From: Marinimicrobium hydrolyticum
Lineage (GTDB): Bacteria > Pseudomonadota > Gammaproteobacteria > Pseudomonadales > Cellvibrionaceae
Reading direction: 5' to 3'
Length of the DNA: 64,000 nucleotides
NCBI RefSeq assembly: GCF_030848505.1
Contig: NZ_JAVDDU010000006.1
Span: 1-64,000 of the forward strand
Position numbers and translations under genes: made by a program
Shown: piece by piece, positions 33,865 through 42,453 of the stretch
Position numbering within the stretch: the first letter of the stretch is position 1
Layout: each line of letters opens with the position of its first letter
Notes under the pieces: model-generated
What the model saw: the letters and a program-made list of their open reading frames with translations, nothing else
Database searches by the model: none
What the model was told of the DNA's origin: nothing

Positions 33865-35367
33865 TTAAAGATCCCGAATTATCCGCGGAGTGATTAGAAC
33901 GTAAATGTCCATGACCTTATGGTCCGAGCCACGATAGCTTGGCAGAAAGCGGGAGCTCACCGGCGAGTTGGAGCGAGACGTAGTTTCTTCGCGCCGCACC
34001 GCTGCTGCCACCACAGTCGTTCCGTCGCGCACGATCTGATGCACGTTTAAGCGGTTGCTCTGCATGTTCGGAAGCTGAATAAAGTTGTCTTCGCTTCCTA
34101 CTTGTTCAAACGGCGCTAGATCCGATGATCGACTAGACACGACCATCGCGACGCGATCACCAAAGATTTTGTTGTAGGTGTACAGGGTATAGCCGCTTTG
34201 GATGATCCCAGGCACCAGCTCCTGAGTCGATCCTATGTCGGTTGTGTGGGTGACGCTGCTACGGGCGAGATAGCCTTGAATATCCGCAAGCTCAAGCTCC
34301 GCCAACTTACCGCTTCGCGTTAATACGCGCTGGTCTGTCACAAAGGAAACATCGCCCTGCTCTTCAAGCGCTCTAACCAATGCATCTATCGATCCCGAAC
34401 CGGTTTGCCTTGTGCCTGCGAACGCAATAGGCACCCCGCCGGTAAACATGCTGCCGGGAGCCTCACCTAGAAACTGCAACTGAGAGCGTGTTCGCTCCCT
34501 AACCGCTGACCAGTTCACCCCCACATCGGCTCCAGAGGTTGTAGTCACCTGAACAACCCGCACCTCCAACAAAACCTGACTCAGCAGTTCGATGAGCACG
34601 TTGTCCATGTACGCCTCGACGTTGCGCATACGATCGGGCGTGGTGCGCACCATGATTGTGCTGGAGGATCGCGAGGGAACGACGACTCCATAGTTGCCCA
34701 CCATTTGTAGGACTGCCTGTTCAGCGTCAGTGAAGTAATTTAAAGCCTCGGCCTGTGTATTCGAGTACTGCTGCAGATCGACATCAAACGCGCTTGTGTC
34801 CAGAGTGTTTTGCATTCCAGCTCCACCGCCACCCCCACCCAGGTTTCCTCCGGCACCGCCCCCTGTGTCGGCTTTACCGATCATGTAGGAGTAATCTCCA
34901 CCGGCGATGGGCAGCGTCCAGGTTCTGGTCATGTAGGCTCGCCAATCTATGGTGTGAACCTTCGATTCATAGCCGTAGTTGGTTCTAGCCGCGAGCTTTT
35001 CCAGCGCGCCTTTGATCGTACCGCTGTGGTTGAGTGAAACCCGGAGGCCTGGATCAATGTCGTGATCGAACCTTGCCACTATGCCTGTGCCCGCCAACAC
35101 TTCCTCAACAGCCATATCGAAGGGCATGTCTGCGAATCGGACCTGCACGTTTTCGTGGGTCCACTCTGGCCCTTCGGGTGGCCGAACGGGCTCAAGATTA
35201 GCGGGGGGCTGGGTAGTGTATACGGCTGCCTCACGTTGCCAGTCCGGCGCCGACTGAATTTGCTCCTGCGCCGCTTCCCTTCCCTCTCGGCTGCGGTCGT
35301 AGGCGCCCATTGTGCAACCGGCCACAGCCAGAGCGCACAATACGGCAATAGTAGATCGAAAAGTCAT
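33865..35367 (-). CDS. pilN: Outer-membrane secretin lipoprotein PilN (500 aa)
   Basis: The lipoprotein signal ends in LAVAGC (Cys18). The N-terminal STN-like domain contains EVLAGTGIVARFDHDIDPGL, then an N1-type region, and the secretin domain ends with VVAAAVRREETTSRSNS, then YVLITPRIIRDL, the common C-terminal signature. A Gly-rich stretch (GKADTGGGAGGNLGGGGG) near residue 170 is a flexible linker. Forms the outer-membrane ring through which the thin pilus leaves. Overlap is absent; spacing to pilL is 13 bp. Confidence 0.87.
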   Translation of the reverse strand: MTFRSTIAVLCALAVAGCTMGAYDRSREGREAAQEQIQSAPDWQREAAVYTTQPPANLEPVRPPEGPEWTHENVQVRFADMPFDMAVEEVLAGTGIVARFDHDIDPGLRVSLNHSGTIKGALEKLAARTNYGYESKVHTIDWRAYMTRTWTLPIAGGDYSYMIGKADTGGGAGGNLGGGGGGAGMQNTLDTSAFDVDLQQYSNTQAEALNYFTDAEQAVLQMVGNYGVVVPSRSSSTIMVRTTPDRMRNVEAYMDNVLIELLSQVLLEVRVVQVTTTSGADVGVNWSAVRERTRSQLQFLGEAPGSMFTGGVPIAFAGTRQTGSGSIDALVRALEEQGDVSFVTDQRVLTRSGKLAELELADIQGYLARSSVTHTTDIGSTQELVPGIIQSGYTLYTYNKIFGDRVAMVVSSRSSDLAPFEQVGSEDNFIQLPNMQSNRLNVHQIVRDGTTVVAAAVRREETTSRSNSPVSSRFLPSYRGSDHKVMDIYVLITPRIIRDL

Positions 35368-35380
35368 GCGCTTATCCTTC

Positions 35381-36208
35381 TTATGGCCGCAGTCTCGGCA
35401 CTACGGTAATGGTTCGGGTGTTGGGGTTGAGCTGGGCTTGGGCCGGGTAACGACTCATCAGGCTTGTAATGGCTTGGCGGGGATTGTCAGGCTCGATAAC
35501 CACCGGGTAGCCGCTTGAAATTTTGAAATCATCGGTGGTCCATAGGTGATCTGGCATAGACCATCCGAGGCTGCGAGCAAGCCCGGCCACATTATCTTTT
35601 AACAGCCCCGGCTGAACATCGTGAATGACCAGTCTTGACCAGCGGGGATAGCCTTTATCGCTGATCACCAAGGCGTGTCCATCCCCGTCTTGGGCCGCAA
35701 ACAACTGCAACCCCGGGAATTGGTCAACATACGTCGCGGCTATCTCTCCGAACAACGTGGGCCCACCGATGGTGGCGACTCGCATGCGGGCCTGAACCAT
35801 GTCAGGGCTCGGCGCCTCATCTGAAAGGTCGTAAATCAATCGGGTGAAGCTGGCCATGTTCATGACCCGGTTGGCCACAGACAGCAAGGTCTCACGCTCG
35901 CGGATGGTCAGTGCGGTAAACGTCTGCCCACCCCCACCGACGAAGGCGGGATGATTGTTAGGGCCGTCCATAAATTCGGTGCCGCCCGTATACTGACGGG
36001 TACGATCCAGCTCGCTCTGTGCCCGGATGAAATTCACCGCCTCTTCTGAGTTCACCGTTCTGGCGGGCGCCATGACTTCGTAGCGCTGGGCTGTGCGCTC
36101 GCTATTTGGCCCCCTGGGGCCGTCTTGACTCTGAGGCTGCGATTGGCAACCACTGATCAGCAGTGCGGCTACCGCTAGGGCTGGAACGGCGTATTTAAAG
36201 GGCTTCAT
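35381..36208 (-). CDS. pilL: PilL-like pilus lipoprotein (275 aa)
   Basis: The lipoprotein signal ends in ALLISGC (Cys21). The C-terminal part (QAITSLMSRYPAQAQLNPNT) resembles the TcpQ-like / PilL C-terminal domain that helps localise the secretin. First gene of the pilus block, overlapping the small gene upstream by 4 bp. The shared 23-bp operator lies about 60-80 bp before its start, inside that small gene, with a reasonable promoter. Confidence 0.68.
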   Translation of the reverse strand: MKPFKYAVPALAVAALLISGCQSQPQSQDGPRGPNSERTAQRYEVMAPARTVNSEEAVNFIRAQSELDRTRQYTGGTEFMDGPNNHPAFVGGGGQTFTALTIRERETLLSVANRVMNMASFTRLIYDLSDEAPSPDMVQARMRVATIGGPTLFGEIAATYVDQFPGLQLFAAQDGDGHALVISDKGYPRWSRLVIHDVQPGLLKDNVAGLARSLGWSMPDHLWTTDDFKISSGYPVVIEPDNPRQAITSLMSRYPAQAQLNPNTRTITVVPRLRP

Positions 36209-36498
36209 TGGGTCACCTGATCAAGCTTGATGGTTTTGGGGCTATAGTCCCCAGCGGCCATAATTATTTTAAGATCATAGTATAATCCTAAACCTTTTGG
36301 CGGTGAACCCCCCATGGCACCTTCAGTGGCTGATTGAGGCCCTTTGCCTAAAACCCGCGCTATATCAGCCACTTCTAAGCCTTCGAGCTTCGCCCAGCGC
36401 TCTGCTTGCTCAATAGCGGCCGATTCACTTTGTGCCTCAATCCTTATCAGTAGGGACTCAGCTCTCTCTTCGAGTACTTGTACGTCGTCATCGGACAT
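36205..36498 (-). CDS. Small acidic protein between tra and pil blocks (97 aa)
   Basis: Starts MSDDDVQVLEERAESLLIRI, a charged helix, then GKGPQSATEGAMGGSPPKGL and a short beta segment. AGGAG precedes the ATG. Stop and pilL start share ATGA. Its 3' half contains the 23-bp operator and a -35/-10 pair, so the DNA is both coding and regulatory. Function unknown. Confidence 0.6.
   Translation of the reverse strand: MSDDDVQVLEERAESLLIRIEAQSESAAIEQAERWAKLEGLEVADIARVLGKGPQSATEGAMGGSPPKGLGLYYDLKIIMAAGDYSPKTIKLDQVTQ
36269..36291 (-). promoter_or_regulatory. Shared backbone operator, pil copy
   Basis: On the minus strand this 23-bp site has the arm TTAGGATTATA followed by CTATGATCTTAA. Just upstream is TTCACC, and 17 bp later TATACT overlaps the site, giving a plausible pilL promoter that a bound repressor would block. 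It lies within the coding part of the 36205 gene. Matching sites are at 50260, 55274 and 58886. Confidence 0.6.
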
Positions 36499-36512
36499 AG
36501 TGTTTCTCCTAG

Positions 36513-39500
36513 TTAGTTCGTCAGCTCGGCCAATATTGATCGGCCCCGCTCGATGGTTTCGTCAATCATGCCCTGCAAAATACTGTTGGTTTGGACCCCG
36601 GCGGTACGCTGTTCAAGCCCGGTATCGTTACCGAAGCCCTGCGCCATCTGTACCCGCAAGCGCTCGTATTCAGATTCCGCCTCCCCTTTTGGGAACAACC
36701 GGGCGAGTACTTCAATCCCGTTTTGGTACCCAAAGGCTTTAATCACCTCTTCGCGAATCGTTGTGGAGGTGCTTTTGGTCGAAAGGCCCCACAATTTGCG
36801 TATACCCACCACCAGGTTGCAGACCTGCGAGTAATAGCCATCTTCCGCCTCCAGCTGGATGAGGAAGTGGGAGCCGTCGCGATTGGGTTTGCGGATGTGC
36901 CGGCTGAGCAGCCAGGCCTCGTCATCATTGAGCTTCATATCGTCAACGACGCTTTGAATTGACGACCTCTCAAAACCCACGTAAACCCGCATCTTGGAAA
37001 GCTCTCTCATGAGCGGCGTGAAGTGTCGGGGTAGCTGAGTGGCGAGCATCACGCCGATGCCGCGCTTACGCCCCAGCGCCGCGATGTTGTCGGGGATCCG
37101 GTTCGCAATGTCGATGCCCGTAAAGTAGTGCTGTTCATCGGCGAAGTAGAGGTTTTTGGTGCGCGAGACCTCATCCAGGCGAAGCTGGTGGTACTCCCGG
37201 TATTTCACGGGCATATCCTGCACCCGCGTCTTATCCCAGAAAAAGGGCTCTACCTGCAGCCCTGACGTTAGACCGAAGAACAGGCCACCACGGCGCTTGG
37301 CGCTGAAGGTGTTGCTGTTCTGCACTACTGCTTCAAGATCAAAGGAACTGACCCGCACGTCGCTTAGATCGAACTGGGTGACGCGATGGGTAACCAGAAG
37401 CTCATTGCGTAGCGACACTAAGCGCTGATGCGCGTAGTCGGCCAGCGTATAGCCGGGCGAGAGTTCCTGAGCATGGGCGTCGCGTATCTCTCTGGCGTTG
37501 CACGCGCTAATCATATCCTCCAGCAATGGCACCGCAAATCGCTGAACAAGCCCGGCCGCGTGGGTCTCGCCGAGATCAAACAGTTTATCGACCAGGCGCC
37601 AGTAGACCGAATCGCGGGTCAGCGTCAGGTTATGCCGCTCCAGTACCGGCGCGATATGCTGGCGCCACAGCGGATCGAACTCATTGGCTTCATCGTGGCG
37701 CTTAGGCTCAGCCTTGGGGCCTTCGTCGGCTGCGCGATCGAACGACAGCGTTATGATGTCCGAGATGAGGGTGTCTATGCCGTTCTGTAGTTTGCCGGTT
37801 TGGCTGTCAGCCAGCCCGAGCGTTAACCACTGAATCATGCCGTCCAAGTCATCCGCGATCGGTATGCGCACACCGAGCGGGGTATCGAATCGATTGATCG
37901 ACATCTCTTCGCTGTTTCGCATGGCACAGTAGGTGACCATGTGCTTCTTTTGGACCGGAAGGATGGACTGTAGGTAACGGATCGTACCGAGCGAACTCAC
38001 CCCCACATCAGTCATCGCGATATAGGGCAGTACATCATGGGTTTCGGCAATGGCGATCATAAAGATCGCGCACCACAGTGACTTACCGAACCCAGGCTCA
38101 CCACACACGAGTATCACCTGGTGGCTCAAAACATCCGATAGTGGCTGGATGGGCATGAGCTTGCCGGTCACACTGCGCACCAACATCCCACCCTCTTTCC
38201 AGGGCAGTGCCGGTCGGGTGAGTGGAGCGCGCCCCAAGACCTCTTCGGCTGGCCCTACGGCCGCCGGGGCCGGACACCTTGAACGATACGGCGGCATCGA
38301 GGCTACGAGTCCGAGCAGACTGTCATCGCGCATCAGTTGGCCGTGAGCGTTACCCCAGGCACCAATGGCCTTTATCGCCTGCTCTATTCGATTATCCAGC
38401 AGCGTTTTGTCATCTTTCGGTGCCCAGACCGTTAGCATCATCTGCATGCTAATGACGGCATTGTTTGCCCGATTGAACGCCTTTATTTGTGAAGTCGCTT
38501 TAGCGAGCAAATTGTTGTTGCTATGGCCCGGTAGCTTCTTGAGCATCGATGCCATACCAAATTTCACTGATATGACCCTGGCGCTGTTGCCGCGGTTGTA
38601 CATCGCGAACCGAAACGGCACACGGTCACGCTTGAGCGTGGAGATCAGCTTCTCCAAAGCCACTTCTTTATCCGGTCCCATGGTAATCATGATACTGGCA
38701 TAGGACCGACGGCCAACTGTCACCGAGCGTGGTGCGTATTCGGGCTGTTGGCGCCACAACTGGAAGCCCACCTTCGGTGGAAAGATAATGCTGTAGTCCT
38801 TACCCTTCAGACCCTTATTGAGATTTTCCGGCGTACTCACATGGAAGATTGTTCGCTGGGAGCCGGGTTCGTTTTCATGCTTCCCTTTTTTTATGTCTCC
38901 AAGCAACTTGGGGGTGAACGTGGCGTTGGCCTCCGGATCAATCCCGATCGCCAGCATCTCTCCGACTTCACTGTTGAGTAACCGGCGTACATGCATGCCC
39001 ATTTCTTTGATGGTTTCTTCGATCCGCGATATCTTCGCTTGATGCGAGGCCAGTAGCCGTTCAGCGGTAATGAGTTTCTGAGTGTCCTGATGTCCTGGCG
39101 CTTTCAGAATTGGAATGTCGGATTTAGCTCTTGCACCTTCTTTAGATAAGGTCCAGATACACAGGTAGCTAGACTCGTTCTGGATCCTGGGTGTCATCAC
39201 GTCGATCGTCTCGTTAATGAACACCTCATTCTCGTAGCCCTGCATACGCGACACCGAGCGCACGGACGCCAGCGCCTTTTCCAGGGCTCGTCGGTTCGCC
39301 TCCGGCTCGTCTAGGTGGTTATGAAGCCACGCAAAATCCGTCGTGCCGCTCATGATGAAAGGCTCAAGATCACCGACCAGTGTCTCGACCCGATCGCGGT
39401 GACCGTCGAGCATGACGTACTCCCGGCTACCGGCTAACTCTAATACGGTCAACATCGAGCCCTGATCTGTCATACAGTAGGCGCTGTTACCCAGCGGTGT

Positions 39501-39599
39501 ATTCAGATCGCACAGCGCGCCTGGGTGATCGAACTCGGCCCGGCGCTGTGCCCATGCCTCACTGATGCCAAAGAGCGTGCTAGTCAGTTTTGCAAACAT
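36513..39599 (-). CDS. dotO: DotO/IcmB-TraU conjugation ATPase (1028 aa)
   Basis: VirB4-like energiser of the type IVB/IncI transfer system, a cytoplasmic or membrane-associated hexamer. Walker A GEPGFGKSLWC lies near residue 500. The C-terminal part contains NLYFADEQHYF (Walker B-like) and IGVMLATQLPRHF, a sensor motif common in VirB4-type ATPases. The size agrees with IcmB/TraU (about 1010 aa). Start overlaps the previous stop by one base (TAATG). Last transfer gene before the pilus block. Confidence 0.88.
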   Translation of the reverse strand: MFAKLTSTLFGISEAWAQRRAEFDHPGALCDLNTPLGNSAYCMTDQGSMLTVLELAGSREYVMLDGHRDRVETLVGDLEPFIMSGTTDFAWLHNHLDEPEANRRALEKALASVRSVSRMQGYENEVFINETIDVMTPRIQNESSYLCIWTLSKEGARAKSDIPILKAPGHQDTQKLITAERLLASHQAKISRIEETIKEMGMHVRRLLNSEVGEMLAIGIDPEANATFTPKLLGDIKKGKHENEPGSQRTIFHVSTPENLNKGLKGKDYSIIFPPKVGFQLWRQQPEYAPRSVTVGRRSYASIMITMGPDKEVALEKLISTLKRDRVPFRFAMYNRGNSARVISVKFGMASMLKKLPGHSNNNLLAKATSQIKAFNRANNAVISMQMMLTVWAPKDDKTLLDNRIEQAIKAIGAWGNAHGQLMRDDSLLGLVASMPPYRSRCPAPAAVGPAEEVLGRAPLTRPALPWKEGGMLVRSVTGKLMPIQPLSDVLSHQVILVCGEPGFGKSLWCAIFMIAIAETHDVLPYIAMTDVGVSSLGTIRYLQSILPVQKKHMVTYCAMRNSEEMSINRFDTPLGVRIPIADDLDGMIQWLTLGLADSQTGKLQNGIDTLISDIITLSFDRAADEGPKAEPKRHDEANEFDPLWRQHIAPVLERHNLTLTRDSVYWRLVDKLFDLGETHAAGLVQRFAVPLLEDMISACNAREIRDAHAQELSPGYTLADYAHQRLVSLRNELLVTHRVTQFDLSDVRVSSFDLEAVVQNSNTFSAKRRGGLFFGLTSGLQVEPFFWDKTRVQDMPVKYREYHQLRLDEVSRTKNLYFADEQHYFTGIDIANRIPDNIAALGRKRGIGVMLATQLPRHFTPLMRELSKMRVYVGFERSSIQSVVDDMKLNDDEAWLLSRHIRKPNRDGSHFLIQLEAEDGYYSQVCNLVVGIRKLWGLSTKSTSTTIREEVIKAFGYQNGIEVLARLFPKGEAESEYERLRVQMAQGFGNDTGLEQRTAGVQTNSILQGMIDETIERGRSILAELTN

Positions 39600-40696
39600 T
39601 ACAGGATGCCCCCTTTTTGTAGAGCACGATCGTCAATGGTGTGGACATCGGTGTAGCGGGCGTTTAGCAACACCCCGAATAAAATCTCAAATGCCGATTC
39701 ATCGCCAACGTGGTGGGCGATGGATTCAGGCGCTGGCGCTAGCGGCAACAATCGCTGCTGGCGCGCTGTGCGTAGTACTTCACTTAACACGCTCGAATCG
39801 ATGGTGAAGTACACCCGGCCGAGGCCATGCCCGACGGGTGTGGCTGGTGGTAGCAGGTTCAGCACTGGACCCATACGCTCGGCCATCATCGCTCTTACGG
39901 CGCCGGCCACGGCCAGCCCGCGCAAGGTGGGCTTGGCGCTCCAGGCGCCGGTTATGCCTGCAAGCCGGCCAAGATGGGCGGCCCCCACGCTTACCGACAA
40001 CTCTTCCCAGGGTGAGGCGACGTAGCGGTTAACCAACGGCGCTGGTTGGGCTTGTCGGCTGTAGGCCACCGAGGAAACGGCCTCGGCCGGCAGATCCATT
40101 AATGCTCTTTCATTGGCTGATAGCCACGCCTGACCGTGAACATCGGCGCGGACATGCAAACCGTGGGCGCGTTGCTCAGCGCTGCTCACGCTGTGCGCGT
40201 CCACGCGATAAAACAAAGGCTCCACGTTCTTCGGAGCGCTTTGCGCGATTTGCAGCGTTCCGACCATTGACGGCAACGCATTGGCACGACGCAGCAGCTC
40301 CACCGGCGGTATTTCAAAGCCCAGGTGTATCCCGTGTTGAGAGGATGCCTCTGAGCCGGCGATATACGCCTCGGGTACTACGGGCGTTACGATGCTTTTG
40401 ACTAACGCCGCTTTGTGCTTCAAGGGGCTTTGGTCGTTCGGCTCCCAGCAATGCAGTCTTCCCAGTGTCTCTTTCCAATAATGGCCGTAGGCAAGGTACA
40501 CGCGGTTGTACCAAGCGCTTTTCTGATCGGGGTCGGTGAGGCCGAAGCGCGCTGAGGCACATCGGATATCCTCACCAAAATAGGTGGCCGGTTTGACACG
40601 GCCTATGCCGGGGTACTGCGTGAGTACTTGTGTCGCATCAAGCGGCGCTAACGACAAGGCGCCGTTGTGAATAGGGAGCATATTCATGGCACTCAT
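39599..40696 (-). CDS. Unknown protein between DotN and DotO (365 aa)
   Basis: No family recognised. Soluble, with Ala/Leu-rich middle (LGRLAGITGAWSAKPTLRGL) and conserved-looking aromatic N-terminal part (YNRVYLAYGHYWKETLGRLH, CWEP). It overlaps dotN by 4 bp and dotO by 1 bp, so its product is made together with theirs. It is probably an accessory of the ATPase or of the DotN-containing coupling complex. Legionella has no gene at this place between icmJ and icmB. Confidence 0.6.
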   Translation of the reverse strand: MSAMNMLPIHNGALSLAPLDATQVLTQYPGIGRVKPATYFGEDIRCASARFGLTDPDQKSAWYNRVYLAYGHYWKETLGRLHCWEPNDQSPLKHKAALVKSIVTPVVPEAYIAGSEASSQHGIHLGFEIPPVELLRRANALPSMVGTLQIAQSAPKNVEPLFYRVDAHSVSSAEQRAHGLHVRADVHGQAWLSANERALMDLPAEAVSSVAYSRQAQPAPLVNRYVASPWEELSVSVGAAHLGRLAGITGAWSAKPTLRGLAVAGAVRAMMAERMGPVLNLLPPATPVGHGLGRVYFTIDSSVLSEVLRTARQQRLLPLAPAPESIAHHVGDESAFEILFGVLLNARYTDVHTIDDRALQKGGIL

Positions 40697-41355
40697 GATT
40701 CGCTCACCTCTTCCAACGGTTCGTAACCGGCATCTCGGTATTCTGCATTAAGCAGTTGAGTTTCTATGGTGGGTGACCAGAAGGTGATCGCCTCTTTGAA
40801 CGGCTCTGGTCGCCACAGAAAACGCAGTCGGTCGATGTACAGTGGCTTGTCCGCTTTACCCTCGATATAGCCTGTATGCCCCTTGACGGCATCCATCACT
40901 CGCTCGACTGAACCGTCGAAGTGAAATTCACCCCAGCTGCTGGGGGTGCGAGCCAACTCCTGAAGCACACTGTTTGAGGCCAGATATATCCGACTTTTTC
41001 GCACGTTCGCATCCGTACTGGCCTGCGCACAGTAAAAAAATCTTAGCAAGTTGGTCAGCTGTCCCTGGGAGAGCCAGGGCAGCTCGACAAACTGGCCGCA
41101 GCCTTTGAGTTTTTCCAGATTATTAAACCTGACGCATACGGGGCAGAGCGGGACAAGATTTGCCAGCTCCGGCGACAATCCATCTTCTATGGGGCACGCC
41201 TGCAGACCCGCAAACGGCTGATTGGCCGTTTGCGGCATGCGCACGCCGCAGAAACCACAGCAACAGTCAAAACGCTTGACCGTCTGTGCAATGACTTCCC
41301 GATAGCGAGTGGCCGATAACGGCTCTCCCCATCCCCCGATAAGCGCCATGGTCAT
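40693..41355 (-). CDS. dotN: DotN/IcmJ-like zinc protein (220 aa)
   Basis: IcmJ family: cytoplasmic, part of the type IV coupling complex in Legionella. The N-terminal half carries the cysteine clusters FDCCCGFCGVRMP, LQACPIEDG and PLCPVCVRFNN that bind zinc in an HNH-like fold. Later VYLASNSVLQELARTPSSWG fits the family. The order DotP-DotN-(unknown)-DotO matches icmD-icmJ-icmB. Overlaps the next gene by 4 bp. Confidence 0.8.
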   Translation of the reverse strand: MTMALIGGWGEPLSATRYREVIAQTVKRFDCCCGFCGVRMPQTANQPFAGLQACPIEDGLSPELANLVPLCPVCVRFNNLEKLKGCGQFVELPWLSQGQLTNLLRFFYCAQASTDANVRKSRIYLASNSVLQELARTPSSWGEFHFDGSVERVMDAVKGHTGYIEGKADKPLYIDRLRFLWRPEPFKEAITFWSPTIETQLLNAEYRDAGYEPLEEVSES

Positions 41356-41828
41356 TAGGCTTGTTCGCCTTGGTCGATCACGAACAGTACCGGGGCCGCA
41401 TTCGCGTAAATGGGAGCGTCATATTCAACCGCGCCCTGTTGTAGCCGTTGCCAACCATCGCCACCGTCTGTTCCGGTAGCGGTACCAGCGCCGGTATCCA
41501 CTAACCAAGGCAACGACACCAGAAAGCCGCCTACTACAAACGCCCCAATCGGTCCTTTCCAACCGATTTGCTGAATCTGCTGGGGGCCTTTTTCATTCAA
41601 TAAGTAGTAGGTCATCAAGGCACAAACGCCTATGAGAAGCACGCCGACGAAGGCCATAAGCAAAATAAAGAACCTGAACCCCGCTGATACTTCTTCGCTT
41701 GCGTGGCCATCCAAATGCGTACTCAATCGATTACCGCCTTGCTGGGCAAGTGCCACATCGGCCACAACAAGCAGCAATATCCCCGCAGCGGGGGCCAGTG
41801 ATTTTATTTTTGTACTGAGGTTTTTCAT
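41355..41828 (-). CDS. dotP: DotP/IcmD (TraR)-like inner-membrane protein (157 aa)
   Basis: Signal-like N terminus (AAGILLLVVADVALA) then two membrane helices (FFILLMAFVGVLLIGVCALM and IGAFVVGGFLVSLPWLV) and a short periplasmic or cytosolic tail. Size and place match IcmD of Legionella and TraR of IncI plasmids. It overlaps dotN by one base. The identification rests on topology and order. Confidence 0.68.
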   Translation of the reverse strand: MKNLSTKIKSLAPAAGILLLVVADVALAQQGGNRLSTHLDGHASEEVSAGFRFFILLMAFVGVLLIGVCALMTYYLLNEKGPQQIQQIGWKGPIGAFVVGGFLVSLPWLVDTGAGTATGTDGGDGWQRLQQGAVEYDAPIYANAAPVLFVIDQGEQA

Positions 41829-41855
41829 GGTATGACTCCTGTGTCACATAGTTAC

Positions 41856-42443
41856 TTACGTTAAAAAGGGGATGCTCCCCTGGATTGCTGTGGGTGCCCA
41901 CGTTATGGCCAGGTACTTATCACCTGCACCGCCAAAAAAGTTTAGGAAAGTTACCGGGTCAATAAACGCCGCGCCGAGTACCAACCGTATTACCCCGCCC
42001 ATGAGTTTTTGTTCAGCGTTGGGGGTCATGGACATCATGCAGATAATCGCTCCCCATAAACCGATCAATAAGCCGAACACTCGGCTGGTCATAATGAAAA
42101 ACTCTTTCATCGCACGAGCCTGATCCACGCCCTCTCGCACGCGCCATTCATCGGATCCTTCAACGGCTGTCAAAATATAGCCGCCGTAATTAAATGCACT
42201 GTTACCCACGATATCGAGCGTCCACGCAATGGATAAGGTCAGCGAGCTGAACACCATCAGACCGATAAACTTACCCAAGCCGAACTGACGCCGATCGAGC
42301 ATCTGTGAGACTTCGACTTTGTAGAGCAGTATGATCGCCGTCGCCGTCCCGACCGCGCCGATAAACGCCGCAATCAGCATCGTAAACCGAACGATGGCCG
42401 GATAATTCGAGCTGAACTGCACTACAAAGTCGGTTGCGTCCAC
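41856..42443 (-). CDS. dotE: DotE/IcmC (TraQ)-like inner-membrane protein (195 aa)
   Basis: Four membrane helices: FTMLIAAFIGAVGTATAIIL, LIGLMVF-type segment near residue 62-80 (FIGLMVFSSLTLSIAWTL), VFGLLIGLWGAIICMMSM, and a weaker one near VIRLVLGAAFIDPVTFL. IcmC is about 194 aa with the same topology and follows the IcmG position, as here. IcmC and IcmD (DotP) are related, and this pair shows the same two-helix unit. Function in the channel is unclear even in the model system. Confidence 0.7.
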   Translation of the reverse strand: MDATDFVVQFSSNYPAIVRFTMLIAAFIGAVGTATAIILLYKVEVSQMLDRRQFGLGKFIGLMVFSSLTLSIAWTLDIVGNSAFNYGGYILTAVEGSDEWRVREGVDQARAMKEFFIMTSRVFGLLIGLWGAIICMMSMTPNAEQKLMGGVIRLVLGAAFIDPVTFLNFFGGAGDKYLAITWAPTAIQGSIPFLT

Positions 42444-42453
42444 GAACTACCCT

